A stretch of 64,000 nucleotides of DNA from Rhizobium gallicum bv. gallicum R602sp. Lineage in GTDB: Bacteria; Pseudomonadota; Alphaproteobacteria; Rhizobiales; Rhizobiaceae. The position numbers and the translations under genes are program-made. Shown here in pieces: positions 9,282 through 16,701 of the stretch; position 1 is the stretch's first letter; every line of letters starts with the position of its first letter. A model generated the notes under the pieces. It worked only from the letters and a program-made list of their open reading frames with translations, did not search any database and was not told the origin of the DNA. The DNA lies in assembly GCF_000816845.1 (NCBI RefSeq), contig NZ_CP006877.1, positions 2,919,501-2,983,500 of the forward strand, given 5' to 3'.

Positions 9282-9971
9282 TTACGATGGCAGCTGATTG
9301 CCGGCCTGCTCGCTGACAATGTACTCGGCGTACCAGTCCGGCCAGCCCTCATCGTACTCGCCCGTCAGCTTCTCGTGCTCGCCATGCGCGGTAGCCGCAC
9401 GCCGGAGGGCTGCCGCGAGCTCTGTCGACGAGGTGAATGTCGTGGCGTCGGCGTCCACGCGTCCGGGCAATCGGGCGGTAATCTCCTGGAGCAACCAGCC
9501 GTTGCCATCTGGATCGCTGAATGAGGCGAACGAGCGGTAGCTGCGGTGCTCGGGATCCGGACCAGGGATCCGGAGCTGCCCAAACAGGTAGGGTTCGTCG
9601 GTGCCAGCGTAGACGCCGCTAGCGTCGTGAAACACCTCGCTGACCTCGACCCCACGCCCAAGCAACTCGCGTCGGGCGGCAGTGATATCGGAGACGATCA
9701 GGTACAAGCCCCGCGCGGAGCCGGGTGCTGCTGCAGTGACGTTCTGGCCGAAGATAACCGAGCACCCGGAGCCAGGCGGCGTAAACTGGATTACCCGAAA
9801 GCCCTCATCGGCGGCGAAGTCGGCGTCGAGCCTCCAACCCAGATCGCTGTAAAAGCCCTTGGCGCGATCCACATCCGAAACAGGAATAACGACGATCTCC
9901 AGCTTCATGTCGATCGTCTGCGTTCTCGGGGTCTCGACAACCGTTTTGATGTGCTCCTGGCTGTTACTCAT
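9282..9971 (-). CDS. VOC family protein with C-terminal helical extension
   Basis: A 229-residue protein. Residues 22-145 form a VOC domain (MKLEIVVIPVSDVDRAKGFY at the start; FSDPDGNGWLLQEI near the end). Residues 165-229 form a polar tail rich in Ala, Glu, Trp and Tyr (EGWPDWYAEYIVSE). Such tailed VOC proteins are common in soil bacteria and are uncharacterised. The first 21 residues are probably disordered, so translation could also start at Met22. No partner gene is adjacent. Confidence 0.8.
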   Translation of the reverse strand: MSNSQEHIKTVVETPRTQTIDMKLEIVVIPVSDVDRAKGFYSDLGWRLDADFAADEGFRVIQFTPPGSGCSVIFGQNVTAAAPGSARGLYLIVSDITAARRELLGRGVEVSEVFHDASGVYAGTDEPYLFGQLRIPGPDPEHRSYRSFASFSDPDGNGWLLQEITARLPGRVDADATTFTSSTELAAALRRAATAHGEHEKLTGEYDEGWPDWYAEYIVSEQAGNQLPS

Positions 9972-10257
9972 GTGGAGTTCCTTAAGGTTGGCAGCCTTCA
10001 GGGCGGCGGCACATGCCCAAGCGAGTGGATCACAGCGGAGGGGTGCAGTCGAATCAATTATGATGTGGTGCTAATGGACCTGCGCTAATCTTCGTTGTGG
10101 AGAATTCCGATTGTTTTGAGGACCCACTTGCCCGTCGTGTGGCCCGTTGCCATCGCGGTCGCCAGCAATCTACGGCTATGCCCCGCGTAAAAAGGTGGCT
10201 CGATCACCATATATGTCTTTATACTGCTTCCGGATGCTGACATCCGTTGAGGGGAAT

Positions 10258-11076
10258 ATGTTAGCGATATTCGAAAAGGCGGCGCTTGAGGCGGGTAGAA
10301 CGATCATCGCGATCTTCGACGAAGGGTGCGCTGTCGCGACGAAAGCTGATTCAAGTCCCGTGACCCGCGCGGATGAAGAAGCGGAGCGGATCATCCTTGC
10401 CCATCTTGCACGCAGCTATCCAGATATTCCGGTGATTGCCGAAGAATCGGTGGCGGCCGGCCACGTGCCGGATATCGAGGGTAAGGCTTTCTTCCTTGTC
10501 GACCCACTCGACGGCACGCGCGAATTTGTCGACAGGCGGCGGGAATTCACGGTCAACATTGCCTATGTGGAGCATGGCGTGCCGCATGCGGGCATCGTAT
10601 ATGCACCGGCACTCGGTATTGCTTTTGCAGGCAAGGCAGGACACGCGGAAAAACTCCTCGTCGGCAGCGATTTTAAAGTGACTGAACGCATTGCAATCAC
10701 GGTCCGCCCACCACCTGCCAAGCGCCTCGCTCTTGCCAGCCGCAGCCACAAAAATCCCGCGACCGACAGCTTTCTCATCGAGCAGGCGATCTCCGAATGC
10801 ACCAATATCGGCTCTTCGCTGAAATTCTGCCTGCTTGCCGAGGGAAAGGCCGACGTCTATCCGCGCTTCGGCCGGACGATGGAATGGGACACGGCGGCGG
10901 GCGACGCGATCCTGCGCGCTGCGGGCGGCACGACCGTTACCATGGACGGATTACCGCTGACCTACGGCAAAACCGGCGACAAGGCGGATTTCGACTTCGC
11001 CAATCCCGACTTCATCTCCTGGGGTGGCAAGGAAATGGCTGTGCGGATGCAAATGGCCTCGGGCGAAACCCCTTAA
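10258..11076 (+). CDS. cysQ: 3'(2'),5'-bisphosphate nucleotidase CysQ / inositol monophosphatase family
   Basis: A 272-residue Mg2+-dependent, Li+-sensitive phosphatase. The metal-site motifs are present: EE in VIAEESVA, DPLDGTREF, and WDTAAGDAIL. Family CysQ enzymes hydrolyse 3'-phosphoadenosine 5'-phosphate during sulfate assimilation. The frame is open further upstream, but the ATG at 10258 follows a good ribosome site (TGAGGGG) and gives the usual CysQ start (MLAIFEKAALEAG). The downstream sequence enters the accessory region. Confidence 0.88.
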   Translation: MLAIFEKAALEAGRTIIAIFDEGCAVATKADSSPVTRADEEAERIILAHLARSYPDIPVIAEESVAAGHVPDIEGKAFFLVDPLDGTREFVDRRREFTVNIAYVEHGVPHAGIVYAPALGIAFAGKAGHAEKLLVGSDFKVTERIAITVRPPPAKRLALASRSHKNPATDSFLIEQAISECTNIGSSLKFCLLAEGKADVYPRFGRTMEWDTAAGDAILRAAGGTTVTMDGLPLTYGKTGDKADFDFANPDFISWGGKEMAVRMQMASGETP

Positions 11077-11149
11077 AAATCAAAAAAAGAATGGCGTGCA
11101 GCTGACCGTGACGGCGAAGGCAGCCCTCCCGCCCGCAACCCCGTTGGAT

Positions 11150-11680
11150 GGAGGGCTATCTAGCGGGCCGTAGACTCATAAGCGCGGAGCCAAAGCCGCA
11201 TGGAGGCGAGCTGAACCATAGCGAGAAGTTGACGGCGAGCTGGTCGTATCGGGTGGCGACGCCGCGTGTCAACTACAACGTGTATCTTCGTCGTGAGCCC
11301 GCCGCGCGATCGACCGAGACAATGATCTGGGACCTTTTTTGCCGTCGCAGCCTGCTGGTGGGCGCCAACGGAAGTGCTGTCGATCATCTGGATCTCACAG
11401 TCTTGCGCAGCCGTGATACTCTCCATCACCCGGCCCCACATGCCTGCCTTGCGCCATCGCACGATGCGGTTGTAACAGGTGGTGCGCGGACCATAGCGCT
11501 CGGGCAGGTCGCGCCAAGGCGCACCAGATCGCAGCACCCAAAAGATGCCGTTCAGCACGCGTCGATCATCGACACGCGGAACACCTCATGGCTTGTTTGG
11601 TAGCAGCGGCTCGATCACGCGCCATTCAAAGCCTGTCAGGTCATATCGGCTCATGGTGAGCCCTGAATCAGAATCCGGCG
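11150..11680 (-). mobile_element. Remnant of an IS5-family insertion sequence
   Basis: Extent estimated from the transposase remains. The two edges share a short inverted AGGGCT core (GGAGGGCT at 11151 against AGCCCT near 11658), which may be what is left of the terminal inverted repeats. No target duplication could be assigned. It marks the left edge of the accessory region. Confidence 0.6.
11160..11654 (-). pseudogene. Degenerate IS5-family (IS427-like) transposase
   Basis: Read on the minus strand, the frame begins MSRYDLTGFEWRVIEPLLP, the usual start of IS5/IS427-type transposases. It is broken by a TGA where a Trp codon is expected, about 23 codons in. It continues through GIFWVLRSGAPWRDLPERYG and the DSTSV motif of the DDE domain, then jumps out of frame into a recognisable C-terminus (RYDQLAVNFLAMVQLAS in another frame). 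The middle third of the catalytic domain is missing. The element therefore carries a nonsense mutation, an internal deletion and a frameshift, and cannot make active transposase. Confidence 0.85.
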
Positions 11681-11999
11681 CGATGTGAAAGCGGTCAGTC
11701 GGTAAACGGCCACAAAGCGGCCAATCATTCAGCGAAATCTAGAGTCGGCTTCGCGCCTGCATGGCGCCGTTGGACACAGACTTATTCGATCCCGTAAGCG
11801 GGCGTTCGGACATTGTAGCCGCACGAGTTGCGCCCGCACCTTTCGGCTCCGCCATGCTCGCCGACATGACTTTCGTCGCCTAGCCGCTGCCGGGCCAGTT
11901 CGGCGAGTTCAATCGCCTCGACTTCAAGGTAAGTATGGCCCAAATGGCAACGCAACAGCCCGTCTATCGACTTGGAATCCTGAGGCCGCTCCAGGGGCG
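11681..11999. other. Non-coding or degenerate sequence after the IS remnant
   Basis: About 320 bp without a supportable gene. It is probably debris of earlier insertions; no hairpin, repeat or RNA gene was recognised. Confidence 0.35.
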
Positions 12000-12308
12000 C
12001 TACGACCCCTTCTTGACGTCTGGAAGGTTCGTCACGCCATCCGCGATTGCGCGCGCAAACGCCCGCAGTGTTGCCGTGTAATTGGTGAAGCGCTTCTTAT
12101 CGAGCTTGATCGGATCGCCCTCCTTGAGCGCGATATTGCGCCCTGCCGCCGTCGTTACTCGGGTGATCGCCTTGCGGTTGAACACCTGGATGCCGTGAGC
12201 GCAGAGATTGCGGACCGTCACCGCTCGACGACCGCGCGCGCTTGCCGCCTTTGATCCCGACCAGTCGCGGCCGCCCGCTTTTAAGATGGCATCGCTCCAA
12301 ACTTCCAT
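12000..12308 (-). CDS. Hypothetical short protein, possibly a gene fragment
   Basis: A 102-residue frame, basic (many Lys and Arg), with a C-terminal helix-like segment FTNYTATLRAFARAIADG. I do not recognise a family. It lies alone between IS debris and the GTPase/cyclase operon, on the opposite strand, with no obvious ribosome site. It could be a remnant of a mobile-element gene or a chance frame. Confidence 0.3.
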   Translation of the reverse strand: MEVWSDAILKAGGRDWSGSKAASARGRRAVTVRNLCAHGIQVFNRKAITRVTTAAGRNIALKEGDPIKLDKKRFTNYTATLRAFARAIADGVTNLPDVKKGS

Positions 12309-12309
12309 T

Positions 12310-12328
12310 GCTACGTCAGTGACGTAGC
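12310..12328. promoter_or_regulatory. Perfect inverted repeat upstream of the GTPase/cyclase operon
   Basis: GCTACGTCA-G-TGACGTAGC: 9-bp arms around a single base, 124 bp before the first gene of the four-gene operon. It has the size and symmetry of a dimeric repressor or activator site. No neighbouring regulator gene was recognised, so this is a candidate operator only. Confidence 0.4.
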
Positions 12329-12451
12329 GCTCGGCTGCGTCACGATTCGGTTTGAGTCAAGAAGATTCCGGCTTGTGGGCCGGCTATTTTGCTGACATTG
12401 TTAATGTTTGGGGTTGCACTGTGGCAGGTGTTCAAATGGAGGGGCATAAGG

Positions 12452-13102
12452 ATGGCAAAGGAATCTTCGAGTACCGCTTCTTCTGCGAATAAGGCGGACG
12501 AAAATCTGATAGGTAATGCAGAGGGAAACGGGCTGAACTTCATGGCGGCCCAGGCCCGCGAGGGCGGGATCTCCGGTGACGCCGTAGGTGTCGACAAGAT
12601 ACGCGATCTGCTGTTCGGCAACCAGATGCAGGACTATGACCGCCGTTTTTCCAAGCTTGAAGACCGGTTCTTGCAGCGCTTCAAGGATGTCGAATCCGAG
12701 GCCAAGCGCAATCTTGAAACGTACGAGTCAAATGCAAAGAAGCAGGTCGAATCGCTCGCGGCGCAATTGCGGAGCGAAAAAGATGCACGAGCCGAGGCCG
12801 ACAAGGAGATTGACCGGAATCTTCGCGAGCAAAATCAGGCACTTGAAAAGCAGGTGCGCGCGTTGTCGGATCAATTGAGCGAGCTTGAGCGCGACGTTGC
12901 GGACCGGATAAATCGAAGCGATCATTTGCTGCGTGAGGAAATCAAGCAAAAGAATGAAAGCATTCAGATGCTAATGGAGAAAATGTTTTCCGATCTCAGC
13001 AACGTCAAGACCGACAGAAATCTTTTGGCTGGCCTGTTTGTCGAGGTTGCAAAATGCATAAATCAGGATTCCGGCGGTAGCAAGAGCAAACTCGGAACGT
13101 AG
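12452..13102 (+). CDS. Coiled-coil protein, first gene of the GTPase/cyclase operon
   Basis: A 216-residue soluble protein. The first 45 residues are low-complexity and rich in Ser, Ala and Asn; residues 55-185 are a long charged coiled coil (heptads through EIDRNLREQNQALEKQ and beyond); the C-terminal 30 residues (LAGLFVEVAKCINQ) may be a small helical cap. The start is set by a strong ribosome site (GGAGGGG, 9 bp upstream), although the frame is open for another 21 codons. No enzyme motif is visible. It is followed after 23 bp by the OmpA-domain protein, so it is probably a structural or adaptor partner of that protein or of the GTPase; this is inference from position. Confidence 0.8.
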   Translation: MAKESSSTASSANKADENLIGNAEGNGLNFMAAQAREGGISGDAVGVDKIRDLLFGNQMQDYDRRFSKLEDRFLQRFKDVESEAKRNLETYESNAKKQVESLAAQLRSEKDARAEADKEIDRNLREQNQALEKQVRALSDQLSELERDVADRINRSDHLLREEIKQKNESIQMLMEKMFSDLSNVKTDRNLLAGLFVEVAKCINQDSGGSKSKLGT

Positions 13103-13125
13103 CTGGAAAGTGAGTTGATCGGAAC

Positions 13126-16100
13126 TTGACGTCGACCGTCGACCCAATCAGGCTTCCTCAAAGAGCCGCCTCGAACGATACCGAAATCGATCGCGCGGCT
13201 CTGGCTATTCTTTTGGTCGAAATTGCCCGGAACATTGATCCGGACCATCATGCGAGTTTCGACGGAATTCCAACCGCCGATCGTCGCATGGAAACGCTGC
13301 GCCAGTTGCTGGTCGGCCGCGAAATTTCGGAGCTTTCACGAGTTACCCATCTGCTGGGCGAACCGGAGCAGCTTGCGGAAGCAGTGGGCGGCATTCTTCC
13401 CAGTGCAGCCGCACGGGCGCCTCGTGCGCAGCTCGGCGAGGCCCTTGCGCCAGCCGTCGAGAGGGCTGTGCAACGGTCGATCCAGAAGAGCCCGGGCACG
13501 CTGACGGATATATTATACCCGGTGTTTCTGCCGGCAATTCGCAAGTCGATCGGGGAAAAGATCGACCAGACCTTTCAGTCGCTGAATGAAACTTTAAGAC
13601 ATATATTTACCTGGCATGGGCTCAAGTGGAGATTTGAATCTTGGAGAACTGGTGCCAGCTTCTCGGAAGTTGTTCTGAAGCATTCTCTTGTCTATCGTGT
13701 AGAACATGTCTTTCTCATTAACCGAAATTCCGGGCTTTTGATCGCGCATGTAACTGCCGATAATGCAACGAGCGAGGATCCTCAACTCATTTCTTCGATG
13801 CTCAGTGCAATTCAAGACTTTGTTAAAGACTCATTTAACGAGAAAGAACAGAGCGGCCTGGACACTATCCGCTTTGGGGAGCTTCGTCTCTGGTCAGAAG
13901 TTGGACCGTTTGCGACCTTGGTTGCGGTGATCCGGGGAAATCCGCCAGAGGAATTACATGAAATAGTTCGCGATGTGTTGCTTCGCATCCATGATGAATA
14001 CTCACAGGCTTTAGAGCAGTTTGACGGCGACGGTTCTCAGTTAGCCGGCATAGAGACGCAGTTGCAGACCTGCGTTGAACTGAAGCAGGAGGACTCAAAC
14101 CAGGGATTTCCGTGGCTGGTGGTGGCTGCAGTCCTGCTGGTTTTGATTCCGGCAGGCGGTTGGTTCTTTCTTTCCTGGCAATCCGGGCAGCGCTGGCAGG
14201 CCTATGTGTCGCGACTGGGGACCCAGCCGGGCATCATCGTTGCCGAACAAAAGGTGCGCGATGGCCAATTCTATATTACCGGCCTGAGAGACCCGCTTGG
14301 CGCCGACCCGCAGTCGCTGTTGTCTGGAACGCATGTCGATCCCGCCCGCGTTCATTCGCAATGGCAATTCTATCAGAGCCTTGAGCCGGAGTTCGTGTTG
14401 AAGCGGCTGACGGCGTCGCTGGCTCCGCCGGATACAGTACGACTTTCGATCGTCAAGGATCGCATCGTTGCCGAGGGTGAGGCTCCCGACACCTGGATAG
14501 ATCGGGCGCGCGCAGCGGCCCGACAGCTTTCGGCAGGCGGACCGGAATTCGACATCTCCAAGGTTCGTGATGTGAGCCCCGAAGCACGCGCGGCGGAGCA
14601 CTGGCAGTATTATGTGTCGCGACTTGAGGCCCAACCGGGCATCATCGTCGCCCAACAAACGGCCAGGGGCGGCCAATTCTACATTTCCGGCCTGAGAGAC
14701 CCGCTTGGCGCCGACCCGCAGTCGCTGTTGTCTGGAACGCATGTCGATCCCGCCCGCGTTCATTCGCAATGGCAATTCTATCAGAGCCTTGAGCCGGAGT
14801 TCGTGTTGAAGCGGCTAACGGCGTCGCTGGCTCCGCCGGATACAGTACGACTTTCGATCGTCAAGGATCGCATCGTTGCCGAGGGTGAGGCTCCCGACAC
14901 CTGGATAGATCGGGCGCGCGCAGCGGCCCGACAGCTTTCGGCAGGCGGACCGGAATTCGACATCTCCAAGGTTCGTGATGTGAGCCCCGAAGCACGCGCG
15001 GCGGAGCACTGGCAGTATTATGTGTCGCGACTTGAGGCCCAGCCGGGCATCATCGTTGCCGAACAAAAGGTGCGCGATGGCCAATTCTACATTTCCGGCC
15101 TGAGAGACCCGCTTGGCGCCGACCCGCAGTCGCTGTTGTCTGGAACGCATGTCGATCCCGCCCGCGTTCATTCGCAATGGCAATTCTATCAGAGCCTTGA
15201 GCCGGAGTTCGTGTTGAAGCGGCTGACGGCGTCGCTGGCTCCGCCGGATACAGTACGACTTTCGACCGTCAAGGATCGCATCGTTGCCGAGGGTGAGGCT
15301 CCCGACACCTGGATAGATCGGGCGCGCGCAGCGGCCCGACAGCTTTCGGCAGGCGGACCGGAATTCGACATCTCCAAGGTTCGTGATGTGAGCCCCGAAG
15401 CACGCGCGGCGGAGCACTGGCAGTATTATGTGTCGCGACTTGAGGCCCAGCCGGGCATCATCGTTGCCGAACAAAAGGTGCGCGATGGCCAATTCTACAT
15501 TTCCGGCCTGAGAGACCCGCTTGGCGCCGACCCGCAGTCGCTGTTGTCTGGAACGCATGTCGATCCCGCCCGCGTTCATTCGCAATGGCAATTCTATCAG
15601 AGCCTTGAGCCGGAGTTCGTGTTGAAGCGGCTGACGGCGTCGCTGGCTCCGCCCAAATCTGTTCTGCTTTCGATCGTCCAGGGTCGCATTGTTGCCGAGG
15701 GTGAGGCCCCTGCCAACTGGATCAACCGGGCGCGGGCCGCCGCAGAACAACTTTCGGCGGACGGAGTGGTTCTGGATGTCTCGCAGCTGCGTGAGCTGAA
15801 CCTTGCAGAATTTAATTATTTGAGAGAGGCCATCCAGGCGACCGATATTTTCTTCTATTCCGGCAAAGCTGTGCCGGGACCAGAGCAGATGCCGGTCATC
15901 GACAGGTTGGCGGATCAAATAAAGGAATTCGCCCAAAATGCCCGCAAGTCAGGCGTAACAGCGCGGTTCATGTTGACCGGCCATGCGGACGCCACGGGCC
16001 GTGAGACGCCCAACGTGTCGATCAGCGCCGCCCGCGCCGAGACAGTTCGTGCGCTTCTCAACAAGCGCGGCGTCGCTCCGGAACTGCTGCTGGTTCGGGG

Positions 16101-16191
16101 CGCTGGCACCTTTGAGCCGGTGGTGCCTGAAAACAGTCGAACTGGGAGCTCCACCAATCGCCGGGTTTCGATTACGGTAAACCTAGAGTAG
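13126..16191 (+). CDS. Inner-membrane protein with cytoplasmic domain, four 136-residue repeats and OmpA/MotB-type C-terminal domain
   Basis: A 1021-residue protein with likely MotB-like topology. Residues 1-326 carry no signal peptide and should be cytoplasmic. A single membrane helix lies at about 327-349 (PWLVVAAVLLVLIPAGGWFF). Residues 357-902 hold four near-identical 136-residue repeats, each starting near YVSRL..QPGIIV, containing GLRDPLGADP, and ending in a BON-like half (VRLSIVKDRIVAEGEAP). Residues 905-1021 are an OmpA-C peptidoglycan-binding domain, with the Asp of TGHADATG and the Arg of SISAARAET. Translation must begin at or after the TTG at 13126, because an in-frame TGA lies 15 bp upstream. 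It is tightly packed with a coiled-coil gene before it and a GTPase and cyclase after it, suggesting it anchors or senses at the cell wall and signals inward. Confidence 0.85.
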   Translation: MTSTVDPIRLPQRAASNDTEIDRAALAILLVEIARNIDPDHHASFDGIPTADRRMETLRQLLVGREISELSRVTHLLGEPEQLAEAVGGILPSAAARAPRAQLGEALAPAVERAVQRSIQKSPGTLTDILYPVFLPAIRKSIGEKIDQTFQSLNETLRHIFTWHGLKWRFESWRTGASFSEVVLKHSLVYRVEHVFLINRNSGLLIAHVTADNATSEDPQLISSMLSAIQDFVKDSFNEKEQSGLDTIRFGELRLWSEVGPFATLVAVIRGNPPEELHEIVRDVLLRIHDEYSQALEQFDGDGSQLAGIETQLQTCVELKQEDSNQGFPWLVVAAVLLVLIPAGGWFFLSWQSGQRWQAYVSRLGTQPGIIVAEQKVRDGQFYITGLRDPLGADPQSLLSGTHVDPARVHSQWQFYQSLEPEFVLKRLTASLAPPDTVRLSIVKDRIVAEGEAPDTWIDRARAAARQLSAGGPEFDISKVRDVSPEARAAEHWQYYVSRLEAQPGIIVAQQTARGGQFYISGLRDPLGADPQSLLSGTHVDPARVHSQWQFYQSLEPEFVLKRLTASLAPPDTVRLSIVKDRIVAEGEAPDTWIDRARAAARQLSAGGPEFDISKVRDVSPEARAAEHWQYYVSRLEAQPGIIVAEQKVRDGQFYISGLRDPLGADPQSLLSGTHVDPARVHSQWQFYQSLEPEFVLKRLTASLAPPDTVRLSTVKDRIVAEGEAPDTWIDRARAAARQLSAGGPEFDISKVRDVSPEARAAEHWQYYVSRLEAQPGIIVAEQKVRDGQFYISGLRDPLGADPQSLLSGTHVDPARVHSQWQFYQSLEPEFVLKRLTASLAPPKSVLLSIVQGRIVAEGEAPANWINRARAAAEQLSADGVVLDVSQLRELNLAEFNYLREAIQATDIFFYSGKAVPGPEQMPVIDRLADQIKEFAQNARKSGVTARFMLTGHADATGRETPNVSISAARAETVRALLNKRGVAPELLLVRGAGTFEPVVPENSRTGSSTNRRVSITVNLE
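14197..15830 (+). repeat. Four tandem copies of a 408-bp in-frame repeat
   Basis: The same anchor (TATGTGTCGCGACT) occurs at 14203, 14611, 15019 and 15427, exactly 408 bp (136 codons) apart. Copies 2 to 4 are almost identical at the DNA level, including third codon positions. The outer parts (start of copy 1, second half of copy 4) are more diverged, as expected for recent expansion by unequal crossing-over within an older single unit. Confidence 0.95.
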
Positions 16192-16206
16192 TGCGGAGCC
16201 AGGATA

Positions 16207-16698
16207 TTGCAAAAAAAGATCTGCATGTTGGGTGGGTTCGCTGTCGGAAAGACGAGTCTGGTCCGCAGGTTTGTGCAAAGCATCTTTTCAGATACCTACC
16301 TGACCACGGTGGGAGTGAAAATCGACAAGAAGACTGTCGCACTCCCGGACAAAACCGTGGATCTGATTTTGTGGGATTTGGCCGGCGAAGACGATATCGG
16401 CTCATTCCGCGTCAGCAATGTGCGGGGTGCGACCGGGCTCGTGCTTGTCGTCGATGGAACCCGCGCCGCTACTCTTGCCGTGGCGCTCACTCTGCGCGAG
16501 CGGGCCGAGGCCGAATTCGGCGCTATGCCGTTTGTATTGCTGTTCAACAAATCCGACCTGGCCGATCGGTGGGCAATATCGGATAGTGAGATTAACGAAC
16601 TCAGGCAACTTGGATGGCAAATCTTTCTAACAAGTGCGCTTTCGGGTGAACATGTTGATGATGCGTTTCGTCAGCTTGCTTCGATGGTTACCAAATAG
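16207..16698 (+). CDS. Ras/Rab-like small GTPase
   Basis: A 163-residue single-domain GTPase whose numbering lines up with Ras. G1 P-loop GGFAVGKTS is at 9-17, a switch-I Thr at 33-34, G3 WDLAGED at 56-62, G4 NKSD at 114-117 and G5 TSA at 142-144. The residue at the position of Ras Gln61 is Glu. There is no C-terminal prenylation motif, as expected in a bacterium. The start is TTG at 16207 with GGAG upstream, 15 bp after the OmpA-protein stop, and the stop is 3 bp before the cyclase start. In bacteria such GTPases act as polarity or signalling switches (MglA is the known example). Here it probably couples the membrane protein to the cyclase; that coupling is inferred from the operon. Confidence 0.9.
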   Translation: MQKKICMLGGFAVGKTSLVRRFVQSIFSDTYLTTVGVKIDKKTVALPDKTVDLILWDLAGEDDIGSFRVSNVRGATGLVLVVDGTRAATLAVALTLRERAEAEFGAMPFVLLFNKSDLADRWAISDSEINELRQLGWQIFLTSALSGEHVDDAFRQLASMVTK

Positions 16699-16701
16699 AC
16701 C

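Noticed and set aside
14373-15377. Three identical 62-codon open frames on the minus strand, and a longer minus-strand frame through the same area
   Set aside because: They are antisense shadows of the 408-bp tandem repeats in the OmpA-domain gene. They repeat at the same 408-bp period and have no independent coding signals.
14197-15830. Possible CRISPR array or satellite
   Set aside because: The repeats are 408 bp long, in frame with a protein, and have no unique spacers between them.
15840-16191. Interpretation of the 1021-residue protein as a flagellar MotB stator
   Set aside because: The OmpA-C domain and single helix are MotB-like, but there is no MotA gene beside it, no conserved MotB Asp in the membrane helix, and the cytoplasmic domain is far too large.
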